Shown: piece by piece, positions 48,501 through 58,600 of the stretch
How the letters are laid out: every line of letters begins with the position of its first letter
Numbering within the stretch: position 1 is the stretch's first letter
NCBI GenBank assembly: GCA_019614645.1
Contig: JABWDB010000001.1
Span: forward strand, 1,860,001-1,924,000
Direction: 5' to 3'
DNA length: 64,000 nucleotides
DNA from: Stratiolaelaps scimitus
Taxonomy: Eukaryota > Arthropoda > Arachnida > Mesostigmata > Laelapidae
Notes under the pieces: generated by a model
Seen by the model: the letters and a program-made list of their open reading frames with translations, nothing else
What the model was told of the DNA's origin: nothing
Databases searched by the model: none
Position numbers and translations under genes: made by a program

Positions 48501-51500
48501 GTATGCAAATAACGAAGTTATAAATGGTAATAGAGATGGCGCATACCTAGCCATTACTGTTTTTTTGAGCTGACCCTCAGCTGTTCCCCTATCTGACCTT
48601 TAGGTATTACTATGAGGACCTGTCGGGCGCATACCCAGCCATTAGAATGCTGCCAGAACTCTGGGATCAGTGTATATATATAATAAAAAAGGTGCATAGC
48701 TCTAACTCATACTAAAAAATCTTTATTTTAACTTACTTAGTTTAGCCGATATTGAAATGTATGTCTCTCATTATTTTTGGGTCTAATAATAACAAATTTT
48801 AATTTAAAATGCTGTTTTTAAGTATTATAACTAGACTCAACAGTGCTACAAATTAATGATGTGCCTGACTGTCCAAGCACGTTCTGTTTCTCCTTAAAGC
48901 ATGATCAGAACATTGTGCTTACCTTACGCGTGAATTCGTGGACAACCTTAAGGTGACGATAGTATTCTTTTCCACTTGGGGTAAGAGGATAGATGAGGTC
49001 GGACCAGAGCCAGGGGCTCAAAAACCTTTTCATGAATCCTTCAGCTACCAAACATAAACTCTGCATATATTCACTTTCCTTACGTTGAGCGTCTATTGAT
49101 ATACCCATCGCCGTCTCTGGAAATAAAACAATTGAGCTATTAGTTGTGGTAAGGTGTTTAGACTTGTCATACTTGTGCTTAGACGCAAATATTAACTTTT
49201 AAAAGTTAACTATTATTGGTGTCTAACTATAATATAATATCATTGCATCGTTCGAATATGGCAAACTTAAGTTATATTCGGCAGCTGACACAAGCAAGTA
49301 TTTTTCAAATCGATTCAACCTACCACAAATGATATTCAGAGTGCACTTTCCGAGGTAGTTGAATATCTCAATGCTCTTCCCTGTATTCTCCAGAAGGATT
49401 TCCGTGAGTAAAGCAGCTTCCTCATTCATAGCCGTCACAAACTCCTCCAGAATATTGAAGTGAAACACAGGCGTTAACATCTTTCGACTGCGGCGCCACT
49501 TCGCTCCGTTGCTGGACACATGTAGATGTCACAATCCGATAACATACTTTTCTTATTGCCTTATTAAGCGTCTTGCGATACTGTTGTCCCTTGGTGGGAG
49601 TGCTCGAACAAGTAGTATTAACTATTTATTTATGTAAAATTGCAGCTCCTTTAATAAACCAATAAAGCTTTACCTTTAGCTATATTTTACTATGCCAAAC
49701 GCGGGATTATGTTAGTTAGTAGTTATAGCCAGCACTTATCATCGTTGACCATTTATTTGCATGTCCCCCGTTGAATCATGATGCTAAATTGTAACAAATG
49801 ATTGCGGGTATCTTGTCCGCAGTTTGCACCGCCCGTAAGCGCCATCAGAGTACTAACGACCCTACTGATATTAACCCACTGAAAAACGAATAACTCGCGT
49901 TAAGGACTCTCTTACTGATGCCAAGCAATTAGCATCGAAGACGGCATTACTTAATTCAGTTAAATTTACTTTATTATCAAAGATCAATTCACAACATATC
50001 TGCCTGGTATTCTGAGAAGGTTGAAAGCAAGTCATATGTTGCAAGGGAATGATCCTTCATACATAGCACGGGAAACTCTCTAGGGGAAACAAGTCATTAA
50101 CGCACTGCTTAGTGGCTATGGATTCGGGCTGAAAATTCATGCGAGCTCTTGTCGCAGGTCTCACGTCAAACACTGCATTTAATTAGGGTGGGTAAATGTT
50201 TAGCGTCACGTTCAATATATGTAGCCCTTCAATATTGTCAAATCTGGTCTATATAGTTATTATGTTCGCCTTCGTCCTTTCGCATTGGCATCTAGAAGCG
50301 ACACGCCTAATAAATATACCCCCCACTTTTTGCACCTGCTCTTTGCCTCGCTTAAGCGCTGGGTAGTACACTGGCGCCGCGTACGTCATAATCAGTGCAA
50401 CATATTTTATGAAAAGGTTCACGAACAGGGCCGGTTCGTCCACCACGAATGAGCGCAGTATACAATTCGCGCGTCACATAGCGCGAAGCAGCACTTTGAC
50501 CTGTTCAGTATATAGGTCATCATGGCCGAAGTGATGACCTCAAGGTCCCGTATGGTGTCAGTACTGCGCAGAGGGAATCCACCGATACTATACACATGGA
50601 TATGATTCCCTTGACCGATACGCAGGACTGTGCGATTGAAAGTTCTAATTTGAAAGCCATAACACAATATCAAAACCTATTGAGGTGGACAGCCCAGTTT
50701 AGTTGTGTTTCAAGTAGCGACAGAGTCGTACTCCTTCCTCGGCGCAAGGCAAATTAAGCATTGCAGATCAGACCTTGTTTGTTAGCGTCATCATATACCG
50801 CCTTGCAGATTATACTCTCTAAACTCTTGCATGGGACACCCGTTAGAGATACAGGCTTCCTGTTCTCTGGTTTAGCTTTCGGTTCCTTTTTGAGCACATG
50901 ATATACTATAGCTATTCGATATCTTGTCGGTTCTCCGGATCGCTTAGAGATGTACGACACTGGAACACACATAACAATACCCAGTCTTTTAAAGACGGGT
51001 ATGATGGTATACAGTCAAGTGTGTCGTGCTATGCTTCGATTGGAGTTTCCTTCGATATTCAAGGATTGGTGTCGGACAAGCGTCAACGTCAAATTTCAAA
51101 GATGATGACCGATTGATGATTATTCAGAAGAATACTCTGTGTGGACTCCTCGACATCAGCTCGAAGTGTGCTGAGCGTGCCCCAATCGAGTTCCGCTTGA
51201 TTTAGAAGTGACGAAGGTGACATCACTCTTCGATTATTGAGCCAAGTTCCTTAGTTAACTATTTCAAACGTCCAACTCATGCACGTGTGGAACCGGTAGG
51301 TGAAAAATATGCCACGGCCAAATGAATTACTCTAACAGTTGGCAGTGTAACAACGCAGGCAGCGAATTCAGATGAGAAGGACTCAATTAATTAAGGACTT
51401 AACGTTAATTTGAGCGCATGGCAAACACTGCTCACAAGCATGGGCCCTCCGCCGACTCTCGTTATGTCCATCCTTCTTAACCACTTCGGAGTTTAGCACT

Positions 51501-54500
51501 ATCATTTTTGAAAACTTCTTTTTGGGAATAATCAAGCTCTTGTGTGAAAATGTTAGAAGAGTACCCATACACTCTAATGTAAACACGGGGAAAGGACGAC
51601 CTTTTTCGGCCATTTTCGCAGCTCCACAATGGCGGAGAATTACAATGAACGATTCGTGTGATTTGTTCCATTCGTGGTCGTCGACGGAAGCGAACCGTTT
51701 TGGGCGGATTTTTTTTGAGAGATGCATACAAGAAGGTTGTTTCGCGTTTCGAGCCCTATACGATGAACGCACTTATTCATTTTTTGCTAAACGATAAAAT
51801 ATATTCTTTCGTAAACTGGCTGTGAATTTCTAAAGCGCTCCAATGCGCGGACAGCGTCGTTTTGCGAGAAATGCGTACATGGTAATGTGATGACAGTAGC
51901 AATGTAACGGCGTGACTAAGCAGCACAAGTCGTTAACTGAGAGAAACCCATGATGCATTATATATATCATCGTCACTTTGGTACATTATATATGCAGCAA
52001 GGTGACGACGTAACTGGAACTATGCCGTTGGTCGTCAGCAGAAACCGGTATGACAACTGGGACAATTGTATTTGGGAGAACTATAATGGGTCGACGTTTC
52101 AAACGAGGACAGGATTAGTGCGATAAGGTGACAAACTGGATAACTAAAGCGAAATGAGTGTAACCAATAGGTCTGAAACAAACTCTGATCTGCAACCTAG
52201 GCTGATCTCAGTTTTCAGAATAATTGTGGAGCTCATTGCCAAATTCACCTTGTGACGAGTCCTTGCCCGAGCCAAGTTTCAAGCAAGGCAACTTCCTCGG
52301 ACTTATGAGTCTCCACATTGCTCTTCAGAATATATTCGGCTGTATCCCCTCGAATCACCACGACGATGGGCCTGAAGAAGAGCCACATACGATAGAGGCC
52401 CGACTGTCTATATCTTCTAGAAAATGAGTCCATCAGCTCGAACAAAGCTTCAAATAGTACACATACACAAGGAACAAATAGAGTGAGACGGTTAGACCTT
52501 GTACGATAGCTATACATGCCTATCACTTGACTTTTATTTACATTTTTACTGGCAGAACTTGAGCGTTCCGAAATTTCAGCCCCGAAAATAAGCGTCAAGC
52601 ATGTCGTAATATACCTAGAAGTGGCACACAATGTTCTCAAGCAAAGTTCAAACAGGCTTGCTATAAATATTTCAGGCAAACTTATATTTTGTTTGTACCC
52701 TGCAATGGCTTTTCAATACACGAGGAGACCCGAGCTACACAATGTACTCGTACTACGTTGCAGTAAACATTTTTGCAATTATTATTTTTACAAGAACTTA
52801 AGCATTGCACAACAGCAGTTCCGTCAATAAACTTCACTGAGTAAATAGAGAGACCCTGCGAATCATTGCCGCTAGTTGGACCATCTACTGCTACAAGGAA
52901 ACACCAAAACAAGTAAAGGAGACGTTCGGTGATGGGATAGGATTCTCTGACAAGTTCTAGGATAGAAAGTGATTCTCCTATCTCGTGGGCTCTTGGTGAT
53001 GTCAACAAGCCATCTGGAACATCCTGTCAGTCATTAGCGGTAAATTAACGCTCAAGAGCCACGATCGATAACTACTCATATATACGTGTTGTCCTCTTTC
53101 TGTTAAGTGCTGTACCGAATCTAACTAAATTCGCGCGCTTTACCTTATTCAAATGTAGATACCCCATATGACCTCTGGCCTAAAGCACTCAAAAGATGAG
53201 TATTCAATCGTCCGTCTTTTCTTAACTGCCGATGTGCCCAGAAGATCTAGACTTGATGCATACTTAATAGTACCTGATAGTGGATAAATCTCTTCTCAAC
53301 CAATTAATGTGTTGTATAAAAGAAAAAATAGAACAAATAGTGGCATCATCTTTCTTTGAGTAAAATAAAATCTGCCTGTGTTCTCTTTTATAATTATATA
53401 TTGTATATTGCATATTAAAGAGCCGTACACGGTACCTTTTCCAGGATGCATGTTCTTGGTCAGTTGTTCCATGATGATATGGAGCTCAATTCCGAAGGGC
53501 CAGAAAATATTAGAACAAACTAGTTAGAACAAACTAGTTAATAGAAGAACTGTGATAGCATTGTTACAACAGGATAACGAGCTTAACGCGAAAGAGCAAC
53601 AAGTGGATAACTAACGAAACGACTGACAAAGATATGTCTGTACCTCCTCTGTAATCTAGGCTGGTACAAATAGCAGAATAATTGCCGAATAGCATCACAT
53701 GAGAACTACATCGAAAATTGATGTAAACATCATTTTGAGCTTGGCTATCGGCAACAACTACAAAGCAAACATGTACTGCTATTTAAGGCTGATACTGTAT
53801 TTTCTCATTCGAATCCCTACAGGCTACTTCATTGAACATCGTTCGTCAGACGATTCCAAATGATCCGTGCTGATTACGTGCGCATTAGTTAATTAATTTG
53901 ATTAATGTACAATTTTGTTCATGATTCTGTAATCATTTCTGCAATAGCTGTTGTTACACAGTGAAAACACGATTGTGAACTTTACCTTGTGATGAGTCCT
54001 TGTCCGAGCCAAGTTTCAAGCAAGGCAACTTCCTCGGATTTATGAGTCTCCACATTGCTCTTCAGAATATATTCGGCTGTATCCCCTCGAATCACCACGA
54101 CGATGGGCCTGAAGAAGAGCCACATACGATAGAGGCCCGACTGTCGATATCTTCTAGAAAATGAGTCCATCAGCTCGAACAAAGCTTCAATAGAAAGCAC
54201 ACACAGACGCGGATACACCACATATGTAAACATAGTGATCGTTAGGACGGTTGCGCAATGGCGAGACGCTGTGTATCATTGCCCGTAGTCGACATCTGTT
54301 ATAGTTGGAACTCTCAAAACTGGCATACAAGACACGATATGATTCTGGGACACGCAATGCAGGACGGTGAAGCGGTAATTTGTTTGCCTCTTCGAGTTCG
54401 ATGCACCAGAAGCGAAGCTGGCGTAAGGTGGTGGTGGTGAGCTCTTCGTGGTCTAACCATTTTGTATGATTTTCAAATGTTTAGTCACATTCATTTGAAT

Positions 54501-54784
54501 AAAATAACATCTGTCTTCTCTTTTATAATTATATATTGTATATTGCATATTGAAAAGCTATACATGGTACCTTTTCCAGGATGCCTGTTGTTAGTAAGTC
54601 GTTCCACGATGATATGCAGCTCAATTCCGAAGGGCCAGAAAATATTGAGAGTAGCTGGTTCGGGTCCAGGAGCCGGGTATGAGTAAATAATCTTTCGACG
54701 TCTAATAAATGCTGCCACATAGATCACTAGAAGAGGTACGGCGATAGGCACTGCCGCCAACCACAGCCAGGCTGTGATGGATAC
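45576..54784 (-). CDS. CYP4-family cytochrome P450, copy B (exons 2-8 intact, start displaced)
   Basis: Tandem paralogue of copy A with identical exon lengths. Exons 2-8 are 52447-52249, 49511-49324, 49116-48923, 47155-46948, 46808-46590, 46146-45967 and 45760-45576. They read without stops and carry WRRSRKMLTPVFHF, ETAMG, EVDTFMFAGHDTT (canonical I-helix), ETLR, PERF and FSAGPRNCVG. The 5' end is unusual: exon 1 comes from a block copied from gene A (54784-54571), followed by a second exon 2 (54184-53986) and a stub of the original exon 1 (53511-53436). Splicing exon 1 to either exon 2 and on to exon 3 would restore 529 codons. A BEL/Pao element now lies between the ATG (61665-61663) and codon 2 (54784), so no in-frame ATG precedes exon 1. 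Either a recent pseudogene, an insertion polymorphism, or a gene using another start. Confidence 0.8.
46430..46525. repeat. Repeat shared in inverted orientation with 48565-48640
   Basis: AGGTCCTCATAGTAATACC, CAGATAGGGGCAGAACAGC and TGAGGATCAGCTC appear as the reverse complement at 48565-48640. It lies in intron 6 of CYP4 copy B. Confidence 0.6.
47704..47840. mobile_element. Short mariner remnant (MITE-like) in intron 4 of CYP4 copy B
   Basis: 137 bp between TA dinucleotides, left end TTGGATTGGAAAGAATG and right end (inverted) TTGGGTTGGAAAGGAAG. It keeps both terminal repeats but no transposase sequence. It corresponds in position to the relic at 38767-39105. Confidence 0.75.
48095..48786 (+). 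mobile_element. Second, internally deleted mariner in intron 4 of CYP4 copy B
   Basis: Left end TTAGGTTGACCCAAAAATAA and right end TTATTTTTGGGTCTAA (inverted, lacking three bases) lie between TA dinucleotides. Inside, near 48425-48530, one frame reads HSPDLSPCDYGCSHRLKRA then IGGKRYANNE, the last catalytic-Asp block of mariner transposases; the N-terminal part is reduced to fragments such as CLTEIHRS. Absent from copy A, so it came after the duplication. Confidence 0.8.
48565..48640. repeat. Inverted partner of 46430-46525, inside the second mariner
   Basis: GAGCTGACCCTCAGCTGTTC, CCCTATCTGACC and GGTATTACTATGAGGACCT. Its place inside the 48095-48786 element suggests either nested insertion or a cargo segment of that element. 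Confidence 0.55.
49628..49678 (+). mobile_element. SINE tail fragment in CYP4-B intron 2
   Basis: GTAAAATTGCAGCTCCTTTA, ATAAACCAATAAAGC and TTTACC match the family at 40262-40369. The similar flanks suggest it is the same ancient insertion carried through the gene duplication. Confidence 0.6.
50240..50980 (-). mobile_element. Broken CR1/jockey-type LINE in intron 2 of CYP4 copy B
   Basis: Minus-strand pieces of a non-LTR reverse transcriptase: first the fingers region (LKKEPKAKPENRKPVSLTG, VPCKSLESIICKAV) at 50972-50754, then thumb-side pieces (STDTIRDLEVITSAM; YAAPVYYPALKRGKEQVQKV) at 50673-50249 in a shifted frame. The palm with its catalytic Asp pair is deleted. Not seen in copy A. Confidence 0.75.
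52249..52447 (-). CDS. Original exon 2 (2B) of CYP4 copy B
   Basis: A 199-bp exon with acceptor AAG and donor GTGAAT. It differs from exon 2C at about four bases, one of which changes GLIT to GLVT. It matches CYP4 helix B/C-region sequence (ILKSNVETHKSEEVALLE) and is followed in phase by exon 3 at 49511. Confidence 0.88.
52780..52838 (+). mobile_element. Decayed SINE tail fragment in the duplicated 5' region of copy B
   Basis: Contains AAGAACTTAAGCATTGCA and GCAGTTCCGTCAATAAAC, diverged from the family consensus. A further trace, GAGAACTTTAGCATTGTAAA, lies near 63360-63390. Confidence 0.45.
53436..53511 (-). pseudogene. Truncated original exon 1 of copy B
   Basis: Encodes only the end of exon 1, NIFWPFGIELHIIMEQLTK then NMHPGK, with its donor GTACC kept. 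Similarity to exon 1 of copy A stops abruptly at 53511, where the copied block begins. It differs from copy A at several codons (VERLTNNRH there), so this is the older, diverged exon. Confidence 0.85.
53986..54184 (-). CDS. Extra exon 2 (2C) in the copied block
   Basis: A 199-bp exon equal to exon 2 of copy A, with AAG acceptor and GTAAAG donor intact, encoding LFELMDSFSRRYRQSG onward to WLGQGLIT. It enters in phase 1 and leaves in phase 2, as does exon 2B at 52447-52249. Including both would shift the frame, so only one can be used in a working transcript. Confidence 0.8.
54571..54784 (-). CDS. Exon 1 of CYP4 copy B, copied from gene A, ATG cut off
   Basis: Identical in frame to exon 1 of copy A from codon 2 onward: anchor SITAWLWLAAVPIAVPLLV, RRRK, Pro-rich hinge, ending HPGK with donor GTACC at 54570. 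The ATG that belonged to it is at 61665-61663, beyond the retrotransposon. The only codons now open upstream in frame come from the LTR end and contain no ATG. Confidence 0.85.
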
Positions 54785-55194
54785 TGTCAATAATTGTGAT
54801 GTTCTATTACATTAGTGTTGCCGAAATCGAGAGCTCAATAATTCATTCACGGGACTTGTAATGAAATGTACAATAATTATGACGCTCCGATTGTCCTGAG
54901 CGTGTGTGCGACACACGTACATAGGTACGCATTCAGCAAACTTCGCACCAAACTTGTATCCTTGGTGCAACAATAAAGCAGACGCTCTCCGGTCTCTGGA
55001 GAGTCAGTCACGTACGAGACGGCGATCAGTACGCACCAAAGAACCGTGTTGTCTTTAGAGATAGGTAACGGGATACGATCAAGCACCATCCTGACGAAGC
55101 GTGAAATTCAGATTTACGAATACCCCGTCTATCACGAATACCATCACGCTATCGCAACCTACCCTACAGACCGTCGGGTAGGTGATATTTCTCA
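54785..55194 (+). repeat. 5' LTR of the BEL/Pao element
   Basis: 410 bp, TGTCAATAAT to GATATTTCTCA. It contains AATAAA at 54972-54977, followed by a short hairpin CTCTCC/GGAGAG, an arrangement expected around the R region. It ends with a 7-bp hairpin CCTACCC/GGGTAGG. Confidence 0.93.
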
Positions 55195-55195
55195 G

Positions 55196-55213
55196 TGGTG
55201 CCGTGACCAGGAT
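55196..55213 (+). other. Primer-binding site of the BEL/Pao element
   Basis: Starts TGGTGCCGTGACCAGGAT one base after the LTR. TGG complements the CCA end of a tRNA. The rest resembles, with small gaps, the 3' end of a tRNA-Arg, but the primer identity is not certain. The leader from here to the gag ATG (55195-55625) has no coding frame I can support. Confidence 0.7.
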
Positions 55214-55625
55214 AAACTACCAATCCGTTACCCACCTTCACTGCAGAGTAGGCCATTTCGATTACGAATTTGCCGAAACCAGTCGACAACCCCCTCCCCC
55301 CCCGACCGCGCATTACCGTGCCCTGCGATGAGTCATGCGTGACTTTGCGAAGTTTAGTGGCGACCTAACCCAATAGAAGACTACCCTACAGAATGTCGGG
55401 TAAAGATCTGTCTTCAAATGTGCACTGAAGATTACGCCCGATCTGAGTAATTAAAAGAAAGGGCATAAACCAGCGACCAGTGCATTGTAAGGTGTGTAAT
55501 CGGATCGCCTAAAAATTTGGTGGATTTGTGCCGTCTAAGGGACCAACCCCTAGTGTGACTGTGCCAAACTGTGCTTGTGACTGTGACTCTGACGTGTAAC
55601 TGTATCGTGGACGAGTTGAAGAAAT

Positions 55626-58600
55626 ATGGCACTTGACCATAGCCCACCCCCGAATCAACGAAACACCACGGAACCACCGCTGCCAGCAGGAAGCGGTGTT
55701 CATCAATCATCGACACGGCTTAGCACCTTAAAACAACGCCGGACACGAACTCGAAATCAGCAAGTAAAAGAATTTGAAGCTGTGACTAACCGTGATGAAA
55801 GTGAGCCAGCTACCGCCTTGGAGCTTGATGCGGCTATGCGTTTTATCCAAGTACGCCAAAGAGTCATTGAAGAACTTGACGACAAGGTGCAGGACCACCC
55901 TGATATGTCTGCTGAAGCACTGGAACGGGACATCGACGAGAGTTGTGTCCACAACTCAGAGATGGATCGCTACGTCATTAAACTACAGCAATTGTTGAGC
56001 GGCCGAGACTCAGGTCGTGCCTGTCATCTTGGGTCACCAGATGTCGGTGCAGCTAGCAATCAGCAGGCAATCTTGTCCAACAATGCTCAGCATGCTGCTA
56101 TGACCTCCGTCGCATTGTGCCCGCCGCCGCCGACGCTCGACACGCAACCTGAGCCATTCGACGGAACGCAAACCAACTACCGTCATTGGCGTCAACAATA
56201 CGATAGTTGGATGGCCAGGCGCACATCGGCATCCAAAACGGAACGGTTGATTGCTCTATTGAAACTGCTGCGCGGACCTGCGCGAGAGTTGATCCAACAT
56301 TTGCAAATCAGCGACTCCAACTACGACACAGCGCTCCATCTGTTGAATGCAAACTTTGGGAAGGTCTCGATAGAGCGCGCCAGAACACTTGACCGCGTTC
56401 TAAATGTGCCTGTAGTGAAGTCAACAAGTGACGTCAGGGGCCTACGGCAATTACTGAACAACGTGCAAGGTTCTATCTTGCAGATGGAGGGTCTTAACGT
56501 CGACCTGGCCCAGTTTGCGCTTACCTACGAGGCAGCGATAAGCCGAGCGATCCCCGAACAAATTTTATTCGACCATGCTGAGTCCAAGCGAAGAGACGAA
56601 CTTGTTGCTCCGAATGGCTCAAGCGGCGGTCCCAACGACGACAGTGAGACAGCTGATGAAATGTCTGGCAGCGCAGCGGCAAAACGTATTCAAAGCTTAG
56701 TGGACTACCTTCGTCGGTACACTAACCACAAGGAACAAGTAATGCTCACTTACCAGCCTCATAGAACCGATAAGGAGAGCAGTGTGCCCAACATGCAACA
56801 CCACCGGCCGAAGTACCCCCCGCGGCAACGTTCGAACCGATCAGCTGTACATCCGCCACCATATGAGAGTCGAACAACGGTAGCTGCCACCACCACTAGT
56901 ACCAATTCAAGCCAACGAAATGTTCGAGCGTGTGTATTTTGCAACGATGTCTCGCATCGTCCCTCACGGTGTTCTAGTGCAATGAACTATGAGGAGCGAC
57001 GAGCTGCACTGGAAAGGAAAAATCGTTGTTTTGTGTGTCTCGGCCGACGACATTTAAACGGCGAACAGTGCGTAGGTGTGAAAGTGCCGTGCCGTACGTG
57101 TCAGGGACGGGACCATTACACAGTCCTACATCCCCCCAGTGAGCGACCGACCACCACGGCCGTTGCTACTTTGAATGGAGCCACCTCAAGATCAGTGTCT
57201 TCTATGTCATGTGTAGCTATGCCATCCTCACTTGTGATGACCGCCCGAGCTCAGATCGTACACGGCGGTCAGCGCTTTCCCGTCCGACTCTTTCTCGACC
57301 CCGGAAGTGACCTCACGTTTGTGCTACCATCAACAGTTGGTAAACTCCACGGAGTCCGTCCGCAGAGCCAAGCCGAGCTTACAATCAAGGGAGTGGCCGG
57401 GGCTAGAACAGCGACGATGCAACGTTACCGAATCTGTCTGGAAAGCTGTCACGACGATCCGACTCGCATTGACATCTCAGCCTATTCGTACGATTTCCAA
57501 GTGGATCCTTCAAACCGCTGCTCGAAGCAAGAGTTGCAAGCGATCGCAACCTTCGGGCGAACGCATGAGCTCGCCGACCCCACGCATCTCGACGGGGCGA
57601 ACCCAGACCCGCCGGCTATCCTCATCGGCATCGACTATTACTACAGTATCGTGCGTCGGAGTCCATTACTGGACGTAACCAAGGGTCTTGTGGGGACGGA
57701 CACAAAGTTTGGCTGGGTCATCGCCGGAAAGGTTTCGACTGGAACGACACGTGTCAACGTTGCGCGTGTCCACGCGGTATGCTGCGCAGCTGCTCTCTCG
57801 AAGCCAGCGCGCGACCTGGAACGGCTGTGGTCCCTGGAGGCCGTGGGTGTCACCGATGCACCAGCCAGCGCACAATCGGCAGAAGAAGACGAGGCGGTGA
57901 AGCAATTCAATGCAGGTTTGGTCTACGACGGAAACGCGTATACAGTCACTATGCCTAAGCGAAGTTCGATCTCCGAATTATCTAACAACCTCGATACCGC
58001 AGTGCGACGGCTCACGTCTAAGCGACGATCCTTGCTTCGCGATGCTACCGCGTTTCAGCGATACAACGACGAGATCATGGCGTTCTTGAACGACGGGCAC
58101 GCTGAGGAAGTGACGGACTTTGAGCGCGCACGGGCTGGAGATCACGACGGTTCCTACTACATGCCGCACCACCAAGTGATCACGCAGGCAGACGGGAAAG
58201 AGAAGTGGCGAATAGTTTTCGACTGTTCGGCATCTGCACCCGGAACAACATCGCTGAACTCCCACCTTCTGCCAGGACCAAATCTCAACCCTGACCTTGT
58301 GAAGCTACTGCTAAACTTCAGGTTGCACCGCGTAGCCGTGTCGGCGGACATCACGAAAGCATACATGATGCTCAACCTTGCTGAACGCGATCGCCCGCTT
58401 TTCAGATTCCTCTGGCAAGGTCCAAACGACGATCGCATACGTTGCTATCAAATGAAGAAGGTTACGTGGGGAGCCGTCCCAAGCGGATTCCTCTTGGCAG
58501 CGACACTTCGTGATATATTCAAACGGGTGGACCCGGCCGCAGTACGTAGGCTGGGTGAATCACTATACCACGACGATCTTCTCCGAAGCTTTCCCACGAC

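Larger units (their letters stand above)
53524..54784 (+). repeat. Recent copy of the CYP4-A exon 1-2 block
   Basis: 1261 bp aligning without gaps to 41642-42902 (constant offset 11882). I noticed only two differences (42364 C to G; 42532 A to G). It covers exon 1, intron 1, exon 2 and about 460 bp of intron 2. Its left edge is joined to the exon-1 stub of copy B by a duplicated 14-mer. Confidence 0.9.

Noticed and set aside
51383..51797. Frames on both strands in CYP4-B intron 2
   Set aside because: The region partly aligns with intron 2 of copy A, where the frames are broken, so it is intronic sequence.
54877..55089. Minus-strand 70-aa frame, present identically at 61340-61552
   Set aside because: It is within the two LTRs, so its duplication is due to the LTRs. 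It runs out of frame with P450 exon 1 and cannot provide its start.
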